Below, piece by piece: positions 1 through 6,880 of a DNA stretch of 8,790 bases. The stretch's first letter is position 1, and every line of letters starts with the position of its first letter. A model generated the notes under the pieces. It ran no database searches and was not told where the DNA came from. It saw only the letters and a program-made list of their open reading frames with translations. Source of the DNA: an uncultured bacterium (GTDB lineage: Bacteria > Actinomycetota > Aquicultoria > SKW223 > CALKMS01); contig CALKMS010000103.1 of the NCBI GenBank assembly GCA_938091145.1, forward strand, positions 1-8,790, given 5' to 3'. The position numbers and the translations under genes were made by a program.

Positions 1-561
1 AAGAAGTCAATAAAAGAGGGTTTGAAGGAAGTTAAAGAAATATTAATACCCGCTGCTGTTGTTGAAGAGACGATAAAGCTTCTTGCTGAAGCGGAAGGCG
101 GATTAAAGATTTATTTTTTAGACAGCCAGCTCTTACTTGAAACGAAGTCTTTCACTGAGTTTGTTCGCTTAATTGAAGGGCAGTTTCCGAGCTATCAAGG
201 CCTAATACCAGAGGCGGTTGAGACAGAGGTGCTTGTCGAAAGAGAAGAGTTGATTAATGGTTTGAGGCGGCTCCAGGTTTTTTTGGATGCCGGAACAGTG
301 GAGTTTGAGACACTGGAAGATAAGGTTAGATTGACTGCGTTTAGTCAAACGGTGGGTAAGGGTCAGGTGGAAATAAAAGCTGAGATTGTTGGACCGCGGG
401 TTGCTCTCAGGTTTAACTCAAGTTACCTTCAGGACGGATTGAGAGCGATGAAAGGGGAAAAGGTTAAAGTTGGCCTTCAGTCGGGGGAGAGGCCAGCTCT
501 TTTTAGCTCACCTGAGGAGGAAAACTTCTTTTACTTAGTTATGCCAGTAAGAATGACCTGA
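1..561 (+). CDS. dnaN: DNA polymerase III sliding clamp (beta subunit), 3' part only
   Basis: This is the C-terminal half of the beta sliding clamp, the ring that holds the replicative polymerase on DNA and docks many repair proteins. The frame is open from base 1, so the start lies upstream of the window. The 186 visible residues cover the end of domain 2 and all of domain 3 of the usual three-domain clamp (about 370 residues). Family marks are ILIPAAVVEE, then the domain 2/3 boundary signature EGQFPSYQGLIPE, then FNSSYLQDGLRAMKG, and finally the C-terminal VMPVRMT, which matches the hallmark MPMR/MPVR ending. The TTG at base 22 is not the true start, because conserved domain 2 sequence should continue upstream. 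The gene ends 4 bases before recF, which has little Shine-Dalgarno of its own, so the two are probably cotranscribed and translationally coupled. The identification is firm; only the N-terminal half is missing. Confidence 0.95.
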   Translation, partial: KKSIKEGLKEVKEILIPAAVVEETIKLLAEAEGGLKIYFLDSQLLLETKSFTEFVRLIEGQFPSYQGLIPEAVETEVLVEREELINGLRRLQVFLDAGTVEFETLEDKVRLTAFSQTVGKGQVEIKAEIVGPRVALRFNSSYLQDGLRAMKGEKVKVGLQSGERPALFSSPEEENFFYLVMPVRMT

Positions 562-565
562 ATCA

Positions 566-1675
566 GTGTGGGTTAAGTATCTGAGGGTTGAAAACTTCAG
601 GCGAGTCGAGAAAGCTGAGCTGATTTTCGCACCAGGGATCAATGTCATCTGTGGCGGAAATGCCCAAGGGAAGACCACACTCCTTCGGGCCCTAAAGGTA
701 TTGGTGGGAAAGGAAAGTCGTTTTTCGGATGACTGTGTGAGGTTTGGTAGAAATTTTTTCTTTTTGAAAGGGAAGTTTGTTAGGGATGATGGGGGGAGCA
801 CAGAGGTGATTGCTTCTTATAGCGGCCAGCGGGCAAATAGGGCTGTTGATGGGAAAGAAAGGAACTCGAACGAGGTCCGAAAAACTTTTCCTTTGATTAG
901 CTTGGACGTTAGTTCCACCAACCTGGTAAAAGGAGAGCCAGCTCAAAGGCGGGCCTTTCTTGATGAAGTCTTACTTTATTTAAAACCTCATTATCTGTTT
1001 ATAAAAGCGGCTTATCTACGTGCTCTTTATCACCGAATGAGAGCACTGGTTGAGTTTAACCAAATTGGCAATGGCCGTCTTGAGGTTTATCTTGACGAAC
1101 TGGAAAGAGTAATGTCACAGCATGGAGCTAAAATAGTCGGGTATCGTCGAGAAGTGACTGAAAAGCTGAAAGAAAAGCTAAAAACGGCAGAAATTGCGTC
1201 GCTTTTTGGCGGCTTGGTTGAACTGGAATACCTTACCGTGACCAAAGGAGATGAAGATGAGGTTGAGGCTGTGATTAGAAGAAGGCTTTCCGAAAATCGC
1301 ATGATTGACAAAGAGCGAAAAAGGGCAAGCTGCGGGCCTCAGCTAGACGAACTAAAGATTTTTTTGGGTGGAAAAACCGCACGGGAGTTCGCCTCTGAAG
1401 GGGAACAAAAAGTTATTACTATCCTTCTTTGTCAAGCAGCTTGCGAAATTATTAAGGAAGAGACGGGGGAGTCGCCTGTTTTTTTAATTGATGACTTCCC
1501 GGCTGGCTTGGATGAAAGAAACTCGGTGTCGATGATGGATTTCTTGATGAAAAAAGGACAGATAGTAATGACAATGACCCCTTGGGATCTAGAACGGCTA
1601 ATGGGTTTAAACAATGGCAGTGAAATCCAGGTTTTTCGCATTGAAAAAGGAGAAGTGTTGAATGGAGCACATTAA
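566..1675 (+). CDS. recF: DNA replication and repair protein RecF (divergent)
   Basis: RecF is an SMC/ABC-type ATPase that binds DNA and, with RecO and RecR, loads RecA at single-strand gaps. The protein has 369 residues, normal for the family. The N-terminus VKYLRVENFRRVE matches the family opening, and Walker A is GGNAQGKT at residues 30-37. The RecF motif around NLVKGEPAQRRAFLDEV is present in the first third. The ABC signature is FASEGEQK (about 275-282) where most RecFs have SQGQQR. Walker B is VFLIDD (D309, D310), with a D-loop AGLDERN (313-319) where SELDxxR is usual. The common GPHRDD is replaced by GPQLDE (257-262). GTG at 566 is the only possible start between the in-frame stop upstream and the conserved opening. 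No clear Shine-Dalgarno precedes it, which suggests coupling to dnaN termination. Position between dnaN and gyrB supports RecF over other SMC-like ATPases. Catalytic lysine and aspartates are intact, so I infer an active but divergent enzyme. Confidence 0.93.
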   Translation: MWVKYLRVENFRRVEKAELIFAPGINVICGGNAQGKTTLLRALKVLVGKESRFSDDCVRFGRNFFFLKGKFVRDDGGSTEVIASYSGQRANRAVDGKERNSNEVRKTFPLISLDVSSTNLVKGEPAQRRAFLDEVLLYLKPHYLFIKAAYLRALYHRMRALVEFNQIGNGRLEVYLDELERVMSQHGAKIVGYRREVTEKLKEKLKTAEIASLFGGLVELEYLTVTKGDEDEVEAVIRRRLSENRMIDKERKRASCGPQLDELKIFLGGKTAREFASEGEQKVITILLCQAACEIIKEETGESPVFLIDDFPAGLDERNSVSMMDFLMKKGQIVMTMTPWDLERLMGLNNGSEIQVFRIEKGEVLNGAH

Positions 1676-1964
1676 GGCTAGTCTGGAAGACTTTCTGAGC
1701 AAAGCAGGCCTTAAGGTCCTTCTTATGGAAGTAGCACTTAGAGAAGCTTTAGGGGAAGAAGCCAATAAGGCCATTTTTCACACTTTCAAAGCTGGGGTTT
1801 TGTGGGTGAAGGTGCCCAACCCCTCTTGGGCGGTGGAGATTATGAGCAAAAAAACAGAAATTATACAAAAAATGAATATTTTTTTAAATGAAAAATTAGT
1901 TTGTGACTTGAAAACCCTTGTTTACTCGAGAGAAAGCAACGATGCAGAAGAAGAAAGGAGTTAG
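1662..1964 (+). CDS. dciA: DUF721 / DciA-type protein, probable replicative helicase operator
   Basis: This 100-residue protein resembles the DUF721 family. DciA members of that family replace DnaC/DnaI in most bacteria and assist loading of the DnaB helicase. The supporting pattern is a helix ending in an ALGEEANKAIFHT segment, a beta strand AGVLWVKV, then PSWAVEI with the conserved tryptophan (W56), a helix KKTEIIQKMNIFLNE and a closing strand VCDLKTLVY. This is the order and spacing of the family's KH-like core. Position between recF and gyrB matches actinobacterial DUF721 genes such as Rv0004. The protein is little more than the core domain; the mycobacterial homologue is much longer at its N-terminus. 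The first conserved W-x-x-hydrophobic-G motif lacks its tryptophan (ALREALGEE). The ATG overlaps the end of recF by 14 bases, and AAGGAG at 1647-1652 lies 9 bases upstream, so the start is well supported. Sequence similarity alone is modest; synteny adds much of the confidence. Confidence 0.8.
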   Translation: MEHIKASLEDFLSKAGLKVLLMEVALREALGEEANKAIFHTFKAGVLWVKVPNPSWAVEIMSKKTEIIQKMNIFLNEKLVCDLKTLVYSRESNDAEEERS

Positions 1965-2001
1965 ATTCATTGAAATGAAGATTCTAGTAATCGATAGGAA
2001 A

Positions 2002-2022
2002 GCTTTTTGAAGAGCATTTTTT
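2002..2022 (+). terminator. weak intrinsic-terminator-like hairpin after the dciA gene
   Basis: GCTTT at 2002-2006 pairs with AGAGC at 2011-2015 (one G-U pair) around a TTGA loop, followed after one A by six T residues at 2017-2022. AAA at 1999-2001 can extend the stem by pairing with part of the T run. The stem has only two G-C pairs, so stability is low. Its position just 3' of the dnaN-recF-dciA unit and just 5' of the gyrB promoter fits a partial terminator. It could equally be chance in AT-rich DNA. Confidence 0.3.
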
Positions 2023-2031
2023 GGTCGGAAA

Positions 2032-2055
2032 ACAATTCTGAAACAATTTACAATT
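2032..2055 (+). repeat. three ACAATT copies spanning the gyrB -35 region
   Basis: ACAATT occurs at 2032-2037, 2043-2048 and 2050-2055. The first two are 11 bases apart, about one helical turn. The second and third overlap the two ends of the TTTACA -35 element. This might be a regulator-binding array, but the unit is short and AT-rich, so chance is possible. Confidence 0.3.
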
Positions 2056-2075
2056 TTTTTAGCTAATGGTATAAT
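2047..2075 (+). promoter_or_regulatory. sigma70-type promoter for gyrB-gyrA
   Basis: The -35 element is TTTACA (2047-2052, one mismatch to TTGACA). A 17-base spacer follows, then a perfect -10 TATAAT (2070-2075). TG at 2067-2068 adds an extended -10 (TGnTATAAT). Transcription should start near 2082, inside an AAAAATTTTT palindrome (2080-2089), leaving a leader of only about 20 bases before the gyrB start. The discriminator region is purely A/T. This is the strongest promoter candidate in the window and makes gyrB-gyrA independent of upstream transcription. Gyrase promoters in other bacteria respond to DNA relaxation; whether this one does is not visible from sequence. Confidence 0.8.
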
Positions 2076-2091
2076 TTAAAAAAATTTTTAC

Positions 2092-2104
2092 AGGAGGAGT
2101 TTTG
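2092..2104 (+). promoter_or_regulatory. Shine-Dalgarno and TTG start of gyrB
   Basis: AGGAGGAG at 2092-2099 is close to a full anti-Shine-Dalgarno match and sits just upstream of TTG at 2102. No in-frame ATG or GTG lies between this site and the conserved GyrB N-terminus, so the ribosome site decides the TTG start. Residue numbering of the ATP-site motifs then agrees with E. coli GyrB. Confidence 0.85.
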
Positions 2105-4006
2105 GATAAATCGGATTACACTGCCAAAGACATAACTGTTCTCGAAGGGCTGGAAGCTGTCCGCCGCCGTCCGGGAATGTACATCGGGTCTACTGGGTTG
2201 CGGGGCCTTCATCATTTGGTTTATGAGGTAGTTGACAACTCAATTGACGAGGCGCTGGCAGGCTTTTGTAAAAATATTGAAGTGGTAATTAACCCCGACA
2301 ACTCGGTGGTTGTTTCCGATGACGGACGTGGTATTCCAGTGGGCATAGTTCCAAACTATGACCGCTCGGCGGTTGAAGTGGTGCTTACCAGGCTTCATGC
2401 GGGAGGAAAATTTGGCGGGAGGGGATACAAAGTCTCTGGTGGCCTTCACGGTGTAGGAATCTCAGTAGTCAATGCTCTTTCGGAATGGCTCGAAGTAAAA
2501 ACCTTTCGGGATGGCAAAGAGTATCGCCAGCGCTATGAGAGGGGCGAGCCCTTGACCGAACTGGAAGAGGTTGGTAAGAGCGGACGAACAGGAACCATTA
2601 TAGCTTTTAAGCCTGATCCCGAGATTTTTGAGGAAACAGTGTTTGATGCGGACCTGATCGCTCAGCGCTTGCAAGAGTTGGCTTTTTTAAATCGGGGCGT
2701 TAAGTTGGTTTTGGTTGACTTGAGGAAAAAGCCGGAAGAAAGGTTTGAATATTGTTACGAGGGCGGCATCGAGGATTTTGTTCGCTATTTAAACCAGGGC
2801 AAAGAAACCCTTTATGAGAAAGTAGTTTACTTTAGCTATTGTAGTGACGATTTTGAGGCAGAAGTGGCGATTCAGCACAACACGGGGGATGCGGAGCGAA
2901 TTTACGCCTTCGCTAACAGCATTAACACTCAGGAAGGAGGAACTCACCTGGTTGGTTTTCGTTCGGCTCTGACCCGAACAATAAATGAATATGCACGTAA
3001 CAAAGGGTTTTTAAAGGAAAAGGACGAAAACTTGACCGGCGAGGACGTTAGAGAAGGCTTAACTGCCATCATCAGCGTGAAGCTGCTCGAGCCTCAGTTC
3101 GAAGGCCAGACTAAGACTAAACTTGGAAACCCCGCCGTCAGAGGGATAATGGAAAGCTTTACAGCCGCTCGCTTAGCTGAATTTTTGGAAGAGAATCCGA
3201 CTGAAGCTCGCTTGATCGTTAATAAAGCCATCACTGCCTCGCGCGCACGGCTTGCGTCTCGCAAGGCTCGTGAGCTCGTCAAAAGGAAAAGCTTTTTAGA
3301 AAGCTCTACTTTACCAGGCAAGCTGGCTGATTGTGTGACCCGAGATCCGCATTGGGCCGAGATCTTTATCGTTGAGGGCGACTCAGCTGGCGGCTCAGCT
3401 AAGCAGGCTCGGGACCGCAATTTTCAGGCCGTTCTTCCTTTGAGGGGAAAAATTCTAAATGTTGAAAAAGCAACGGAGAGCAAAATGCTTTCCAGTCCTG
3501 AGATTCAAGCCTTGGTTCAGGCATTGGGTGCTGGCATTGGCGAAGATTTTGACTTGAGGTCTCTTCGTTATCACCGAGTAATTATAATGACGGATGCCGA
3601 TGTTGATGGGGCTCATATTCGGACTTTGATTTTGACTTTCTTTTATCGCAAAATGAGGGAGCTGATCGAAAAAGGTCACGTTTTTATTGCCCAACCCCCT
3701 CTGTATCGTTTGCGGTATGATGGGAAAGATGCCTATGCCTATTCGGACCGTGAACTAGCTGCCATGATTAAAGACTTGCCTCAAAACAAAGTGAGCATTC
3801 AGCGCTATAAAGGCTTGGGTGAAATGAACCCTACTCAGCTTTGGGAAACCACAATGGATCCTCAAAGGCGCACCTTGATTAAAGTAACTCTTGAGGATGC
3901 CTACCGAGCTGATGAAATATTCTCAATTTTAATGGGGGAGAAAGTTGAGGACAGAAGGAAGTTTATTCAGCGGCATGCAAAGGACGTCCGTTTTCTTGAT
4001 ATTTAA
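2102..4006 (+). CDS. gyrB: DNA gyrase subunit B
   Basis: GyrB is the ATPase and TOPRIM subunit of gyrase, the A2B2 type IIA topoisomerase that introduces negative supercoils. The GHKL ATPase domain shows VRRRPGMYIGS (20-30), EVVDNSIDEALAG with E42 and N46, DDGRGIPV (73-80), HAGGKF (99-104) and GGLHGVG (113-119). The TOPRIM domain shows VEGDSAGGS with catalytic E425, LPLRGKILNVEKA, and DADVDG with D498, D500 and D502. The tail carries QRYKGLGEMN (567-576), typical of the GyrA-contacting end. At 634 residues it is the common short form and lacks the C-terminal insertion of the 804-residue E. coli protein. It has its own promoter and a TTG start. gyrA follows after 18 bases. ParE is the main alternative, but the adjacent gyrA with a GyrA-box and the origin-cluster position make GyrB clear. 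Confidence 0.98.
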   Translation: MDKSDYTAKDITVLEGLEAVRRRPGMYIGSTGLRGLHHLVYEVVDNSIDEALAGFCKNIEVVINPDNSVVVSDDGRGIPVGIVPNYDRSAVEVVLTRLHAGGKFGGRGYKVSGGLHGVGISVVNALSEWLEVKTFRDGKEYRQRYERGEPLTELEEVGKSGRTGTIIAFKPDPEIFEETVFDADLIAQRLQELAFLNRGVKLVLVDLRKKPEERFEYCYEGGIEDFVRYLNQGKETLYEKVVYFSYCSDDFEAEVAIQHNTGDAERIYAFANSINTQEGGTHLVGFRSALTRTINEYARNKGFLKEKDENLTGEDVREGLTAIISVKLLEPQFEGQTKTKLGNPAVRGIMESFTAARLAEFLEENPTEARLIVNKAITASRARLASRKARELVKRKSFLESSTLPGKLADCVTRDPHWAEIFIVEGDSAGGSAKQARDRNFQAVLPLRGKILNVEKATESKMLSSPEIQALVQALGAGIGEDFDLRSLRYHRVIIMTDADVDGAHIRTLILTFFYRKMRELIEKGHVFIAQPPLYRLRYDGKDAYAYSDRELAAMIKDLPQNKVSIQRYKGLGEMNPTQLWETTMDPQRRTLIKVTLEDAYRADEIFSILMGEKVEDRRKFIQRHAKDVRFLDI

Positions 4007-4011
4007 ACCAA

Positions 4012-4027
4012 GGGAGGTAGTTGGTTG
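4012..4027 (+). promoter_or_regulatory. Shine-Dalgarno and TTG start of gyrA
   Basis: GGGAGG at 4012-4017 lies 7 bases before TTG at 4025, an ideal spacing. The TTG at 4021 is out of frame. The next in-frame ATG would delete part of the conserved N-terminal segment. With TTG 4025 as residue 1, the active tyrosine falls exactly at 122, as in E. coli. Confidence 0.85.
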
Positions 4028-6436
4028 GAAAGAATAGCGGAAAAGATAAGGCTGGTAGAAGTCGAAGAAGAAATGAAGCGCTCTTATATCGATTACGCTA
4101 TGAGCGTGATCGTGGGACGCGCTTTGCCTGATGTCCGCGATGGTTTAAAGCCAGTGCACCGCCGCATTCTCTATGCCATGTATGATATGGGCATGTATCC
4201 CGGTCGCCCTTACAAAAAGTGTGCGCGCATCGTCGGTGAGGTTCTTGGTAAATATCACCCCCACGGCGATATGGCAGTTTATGAAGCTTTGGTTCGGATG
4301 GCCCAGGACTTTTCTTCGCGTCACGTTTTAATTGATGGACATGGGAACTTTGGTTCGGTTGACGGTGATTCTGCTGCTGCGATGCGTTACACTGAAGCAC
4401 GGCTTTCGCCCCTTGCGATGGAGCTTTTACGAGACATTGAAAAAGAAACGGTTGACTTTGTCCCTAATTTTGATGAGAGCCTCACCGAGCCTCAAGTTTT
4501 ACCTGCCCGCTTTCCAAATCTGCTGGTTAACGGTTCTTCAGGTATTGCTGTTGGCATGGCTACCAATATTCCTCCTCATAACTTAAGGGAGGTTATTGAT
4601 GCCGTTGTATATCTGATTGACAATCCTCAGGCTACCCTGGCGGACCTTTTAAAGATCGTTAAAGGGCCGGACTTTCCGACAGGGGGGCTGATTTTGGGAA
4701 AGAAGTCTTTAGCGAAAGTTTATGAAACGGGCCGAGGTCCGATAAGAGTGAGAGCGAAGGCGGTGATTGAAGAGGGTGAACGGCCGAGAATTGTCATAAC
4801 TGAGATCCCTTTTCAGGTGAACAAGTCTAGTTTAGCGGCTAAGATTGCTGAGTTAGCAAGGGAAAAAAAGATTCCGGAAGTAACTGATCTTCGCGATGAA
4901 TCTGATCGGGAAGGTTTACGGTTGGTTATTGAACTCAAAAGGGATTGCGTTCCTCAAATAGTTTTAAACCGCCTATATAAACACACCCAGCTTGAGATCA
5001 CTTTTGGAGTTAACCTTCTGGCACTGTGCGACGGGGTGCCAAGAACCTTGAGTCTCCTTGAAGCTCTCCGTTATTACCTTGACCACCAGGAAGAAGTGGT
5101 CCGTCGCCGGACGGAATTTGATTTGAGAAAAGCCAAAGAAAAACTTCACTTGACGGAGGGCTTGCTAGTTGCCCTTGAGAACTTGGATGAAGTGATTGAG
5201 CTCATCAAGAGCTCTCTTGATCCTGCTGAGGCGAGAGAAAAGCTGATAAAGCAGTTTGTCCTAACCCAGGAACAGGCTCAGGCAATCCTTGATATGAAGC
5301 TTCAGCGATTGACTCAACTTGAGAGAGAAAGGCTGGAGGAAGAAGCAGCTGCTTTGCGAGAGAAAATGGCAGAACTCGAAGGGATATTAGGCAGTCGTGA
5401 AAAGTTGCTTGGGGTGATTAAAGAAGAGCTTATCGAGGTTAAAAATAGGTTTGGCGAGCCCCGAAAAACCAGAATAGTGGCGCGAGCTGAAGAATTAACC
5501 GTTGAAGACCTGGTTTCTGACGATGAAGTTATAGTTTCTCTTTCCTCTCTTGGATATATAAAGAGGCTCCCAATTAATACCTATCGAGTTCAAAAAAGAG
5601 GCGGCAAAGGCATCTTGGGCGCCAACCTAAAGGAAGGAGATTACGTTCGGCAAATTATAATCGCTAGAAACCACGATTATCTTTTGCTTTTTTCAAATCG
5701 TGGACGGGTTTATCGTCTTAAAGTTTATGAGGTGCCTGAAGCATCACGGCAAGCTAGAGGCCAGGCTCTCGTCAATCTCATTCCTTTATCAGCTGAAGAG
5801 CGAATAATAGATCTGGTAGCGGTGAGGGAGTTTGAAAGCGGTAAATTTTTAGTTTTTTCCACCAGCAAGGGCTTGGTCAAAAAAACTCCTTTAGAGGCTT
5901 ATGATTGCAGTCGGCGTTCAGGCTTACAGGCATTGGCTTTAGATTCTGGGTCTGAACTGGTTGGGGTGACTTTGACGAGCGGGAGAGAAAAGCTTGCCCT
6001 TTTTACTCGGGAGGGACAGGCTATTGTTTTTAAGGAGGAAGACGTCCGGCCTATGGGGCGGGTGGCGAGAGGGGTAATAGGCATAAGACTTAAAAATCCC
6101 GACGACCGAGTGGTGGACTTCGAACGAGTGCGGCCGGAAGAAGAGGTTTTGCTGATTACGGAAAACGGATTTGGGAAGCGAACTTTATGGAAGGATTTTC
6201 CAACCCATCATCGCGGGGGGAAGGGAGTCAGAGCCCTTAAAATTGACACCCGGAGAGGGTTTTTAGCCCTTGCGCGGGGGATTGAAAGCAATAGTAAGTT
6301 AATAATTGCTACTGCTGGCGGGCAAGTTATCAAGCTTGATGCCAAAGAGATACCTCGAATGAAAAGAGAGGCTTTTGGGGTGAAGTTGGTTCAGATTTCT
6401 CCTGGCGATCAGGTTGTTGCCTTAGGAAAAGCTTGA
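4025..6436 (+). CDS. gyrA: DNA gyrase subunit A
   Basis: GyrA cuts and rejoins the DNA gate and wraps DNA. The 803-residue protein has the winged-helix breakage-reunion domain first. It contains RALPDVRDGLKPVHRRIL, KYHPHGDMAVYEALVRMAQ (quinolone-resistance region), GNFGSVDGD and AAMRYTEARLSP with catalytic R121-Y122. GIAVGMATNIPPHN, containing the conserved intercalating isoleucine, follows. A long coiled-coil arm spans roughly residues 360-485. The C-terminal wrapping domain begins near 500 with the GyrA-box QKRGGKG (523-529; canonical QRRGGRG), and its repeats fit a six-bladed pinwheel. A second box-like HHRGGKG lies at 728-734. The GyrA-box separates this from ParC and predicts negative supercoiling. 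Position 83 is Met and 87 is Glu (E. coli Ser83 and Asp87), so quinolone binding may be weakened. The stop codon overlaps the archease start (TGATG), implying translational coupling. Confidence 0.98.
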   Translation: MERIAEKIRLVEVEEEMKRSYIDYAMSVIVGRALPDVRDGLKPVHRRILYAMYDMGMYPGRPYKKCARIVGEVLGKYHPHGDMAVYEALVRMAQDFSSRHVLIDGHGNFGSVDGDSAAAMRYTEARLSPLAMELLRDIEKETVDFVPNFDESLTEPQVLPARFPNLLVNGSSGIAVGMATNIPPHNLREVIDAVVYLIDNPQATLADLLKIVKGPDFPTGGLILGKKSLAKVYETGRGPIRVRAKAVIEEGERPRIVITEIPFQVNKSSLAAKIAELAREKKIPEVTDLRDESDREGLRLVIELKRDCVPQIVLNRLYKHTQLEITFGVNLLALCDGVPRTLSLLEALRYYLDHQEEVVRRRTEFDLRKAKEKLHLTEGLLVALENLDEVIELIKSSLDPAEAREKLIKQFVLTQEQAQAILDMKLQRLTQLERERLEEEAAALREKMAELEGILGSREKLLGVIKEELIEVKNRFGEPRKTRIVARAEELTVEDLVSDDEVIVSLSSLGYIKRLPINTYRVQKRGGKGILGANLKEGDYVRQIIIARNHDYLLLFSNRGRVYRLKVYEVPEASRQARGQALVNLIPLSAEERIIDLVAVREFESGKFLVFSTSKGLVKKTPLEAYDCSRRSGLQALALDSGSELVGVTLTSGREKLALFTREGQAIVFKEEDVRPMGRVARGVIGIRLKNPDDRVVDFERVRPEEEVLLITENGFGKRTLWKDFPTHHRGGKGVRALKIDTRRGFLALARGIESNSKLIIATAGGQVIKLDAKEIPRMKREAFGVKLVQISPGDQVVALGKA

Positions 6437-6852
6437 TGGGAAGTTTTAGGTATTTAGATCACACTGCTGATATGGGTTTTGTGGCTCGAGGAGAGACCCT
6501 GAATGAGGCTTTTGAAGAAGCGGCAAAAGCTTTGTTTAACTTTATCATTGATCTGAAAAGAGTCAAGCCGGAAAAAGAGCTTCAAATATCAGTTGAAGGC
6601 GACGATTACGAAAGCTTGCTTTTTAACTGGTTAAATGAACTTTTGTTTCAAGCCGAGCACCACCGCATGTTTTTTTCTCAATTCAAAATTGAATATCTTA
6701 CCCCTCGTCGTTTAAAAGCGACTGTCTGGGGCGAAACGATGGATCGAAAACGGCATCAAGTGAACAACGAAGTTAAAGCTTGTACCTATCATTTGTTGCG
6801 AGTGGAAAAAAAAGGAGATAACTATGAAGTTCAGGCAGTTTGCGATGTATAG
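6436..6852 (+). CDS. archease, activator of the RNA ligase RtcB
   Basis: Archease is a small protein that speeds guanylylation and multiple turnover of the RNA ligase RtcB. The 138-residue length is normal. Near the N-terminus FRYLDHTADMG holds the DHTAD motif (8-12). The middle shows LLFNWLNELLFQAEH, matching the family's WLNELLY region. The end shows NEVKACTYHLL and the terminal CDV, whose D137 corresponds to the conserved C-terminal aspartate near the metal site. I chose ATG 6436, which shares one base with the gyrA stop. TTG one codon earlier (6433) is possible but less likely. AGGA at 6424-6427 inside gyrA can act as Shine-Dalgarno, 8 bases away. No promoter is visible, so expression should follow gyrBA. 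Its partner rtcB lies 119 bases downstream, which strongly supports the call. An A8 tract (6806-6813) near the 3' end is a possible slippage site. Confidence 0.93.
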   Translation: MGSFRYLDHTADMGFVARGETLNEAFEEAAKALFNFIIDLKRVKPEKELQISVEGDDYESLLFNWLNELLFQAEHHRMFFSQFKIEYLTPRRLKATVWGETMDRKRHQVNNEVKACTYHLLRVEKKGDNYEVQAVCDV

Positions 6853-6880
6853 CCATTCGCCTTACAATCAAGAAAGATAG
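6824..6880 (+). CDS. possible 18-residue leader peptide upstream of rtcB
   Basis: This small frame overlaps the end of archease in another frame and would encode MKFRQFAMYSHSPYNQER. AAGGAG at 6812-6817 lies 6 bases before the ATG, one of the best ribosome-site/start combinations in the window. Its stop codon (6878-6880) lies in the loop of the hairpin at 6855-6890, and translation would run through that hairpin's left arm. This resembles a leader-peptide arrangement ahead of rtcB. The peptide has no recognised family. A chance match inside archease codons is quite possible, since the Shine-Dalgarno bases also encode its Lys-Gly residues. Confidence 0.2.
   Translation: MKFRQFAMYSHSPYNQER

Noticed and set aside
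22..24. TTG as the start of dnaN
   Set aside because: The frame stays open to base 1, and the visible sequence starts in the middle of clamp domain 2, so the gene is cut by the window edge.
3094..3420. Antisense open frame of 108 codons inside gyrB
   Set aside because: It lies wholly under the highly conserved TOPRIM-proximal part of gyrB, has no recognisable family, and is explained as a codon shadow.
4098..4400. Antisense open frame of 100 codons inside gyrA
   Set aside because: It covers the active-site region of gyrA and its translation is low-complexity and His/Gln/Arg-rich, as expected of a shadow frame.
2102..6436. Topoisomerase IV (parE-parC) instead of gyrase
   Set aside because: The A subunit has a GyrA-box (QKRGGKG) and a full-length wrapping domain, and the pair sits in the dnaN-recF cluster, so gyrase is favoured.
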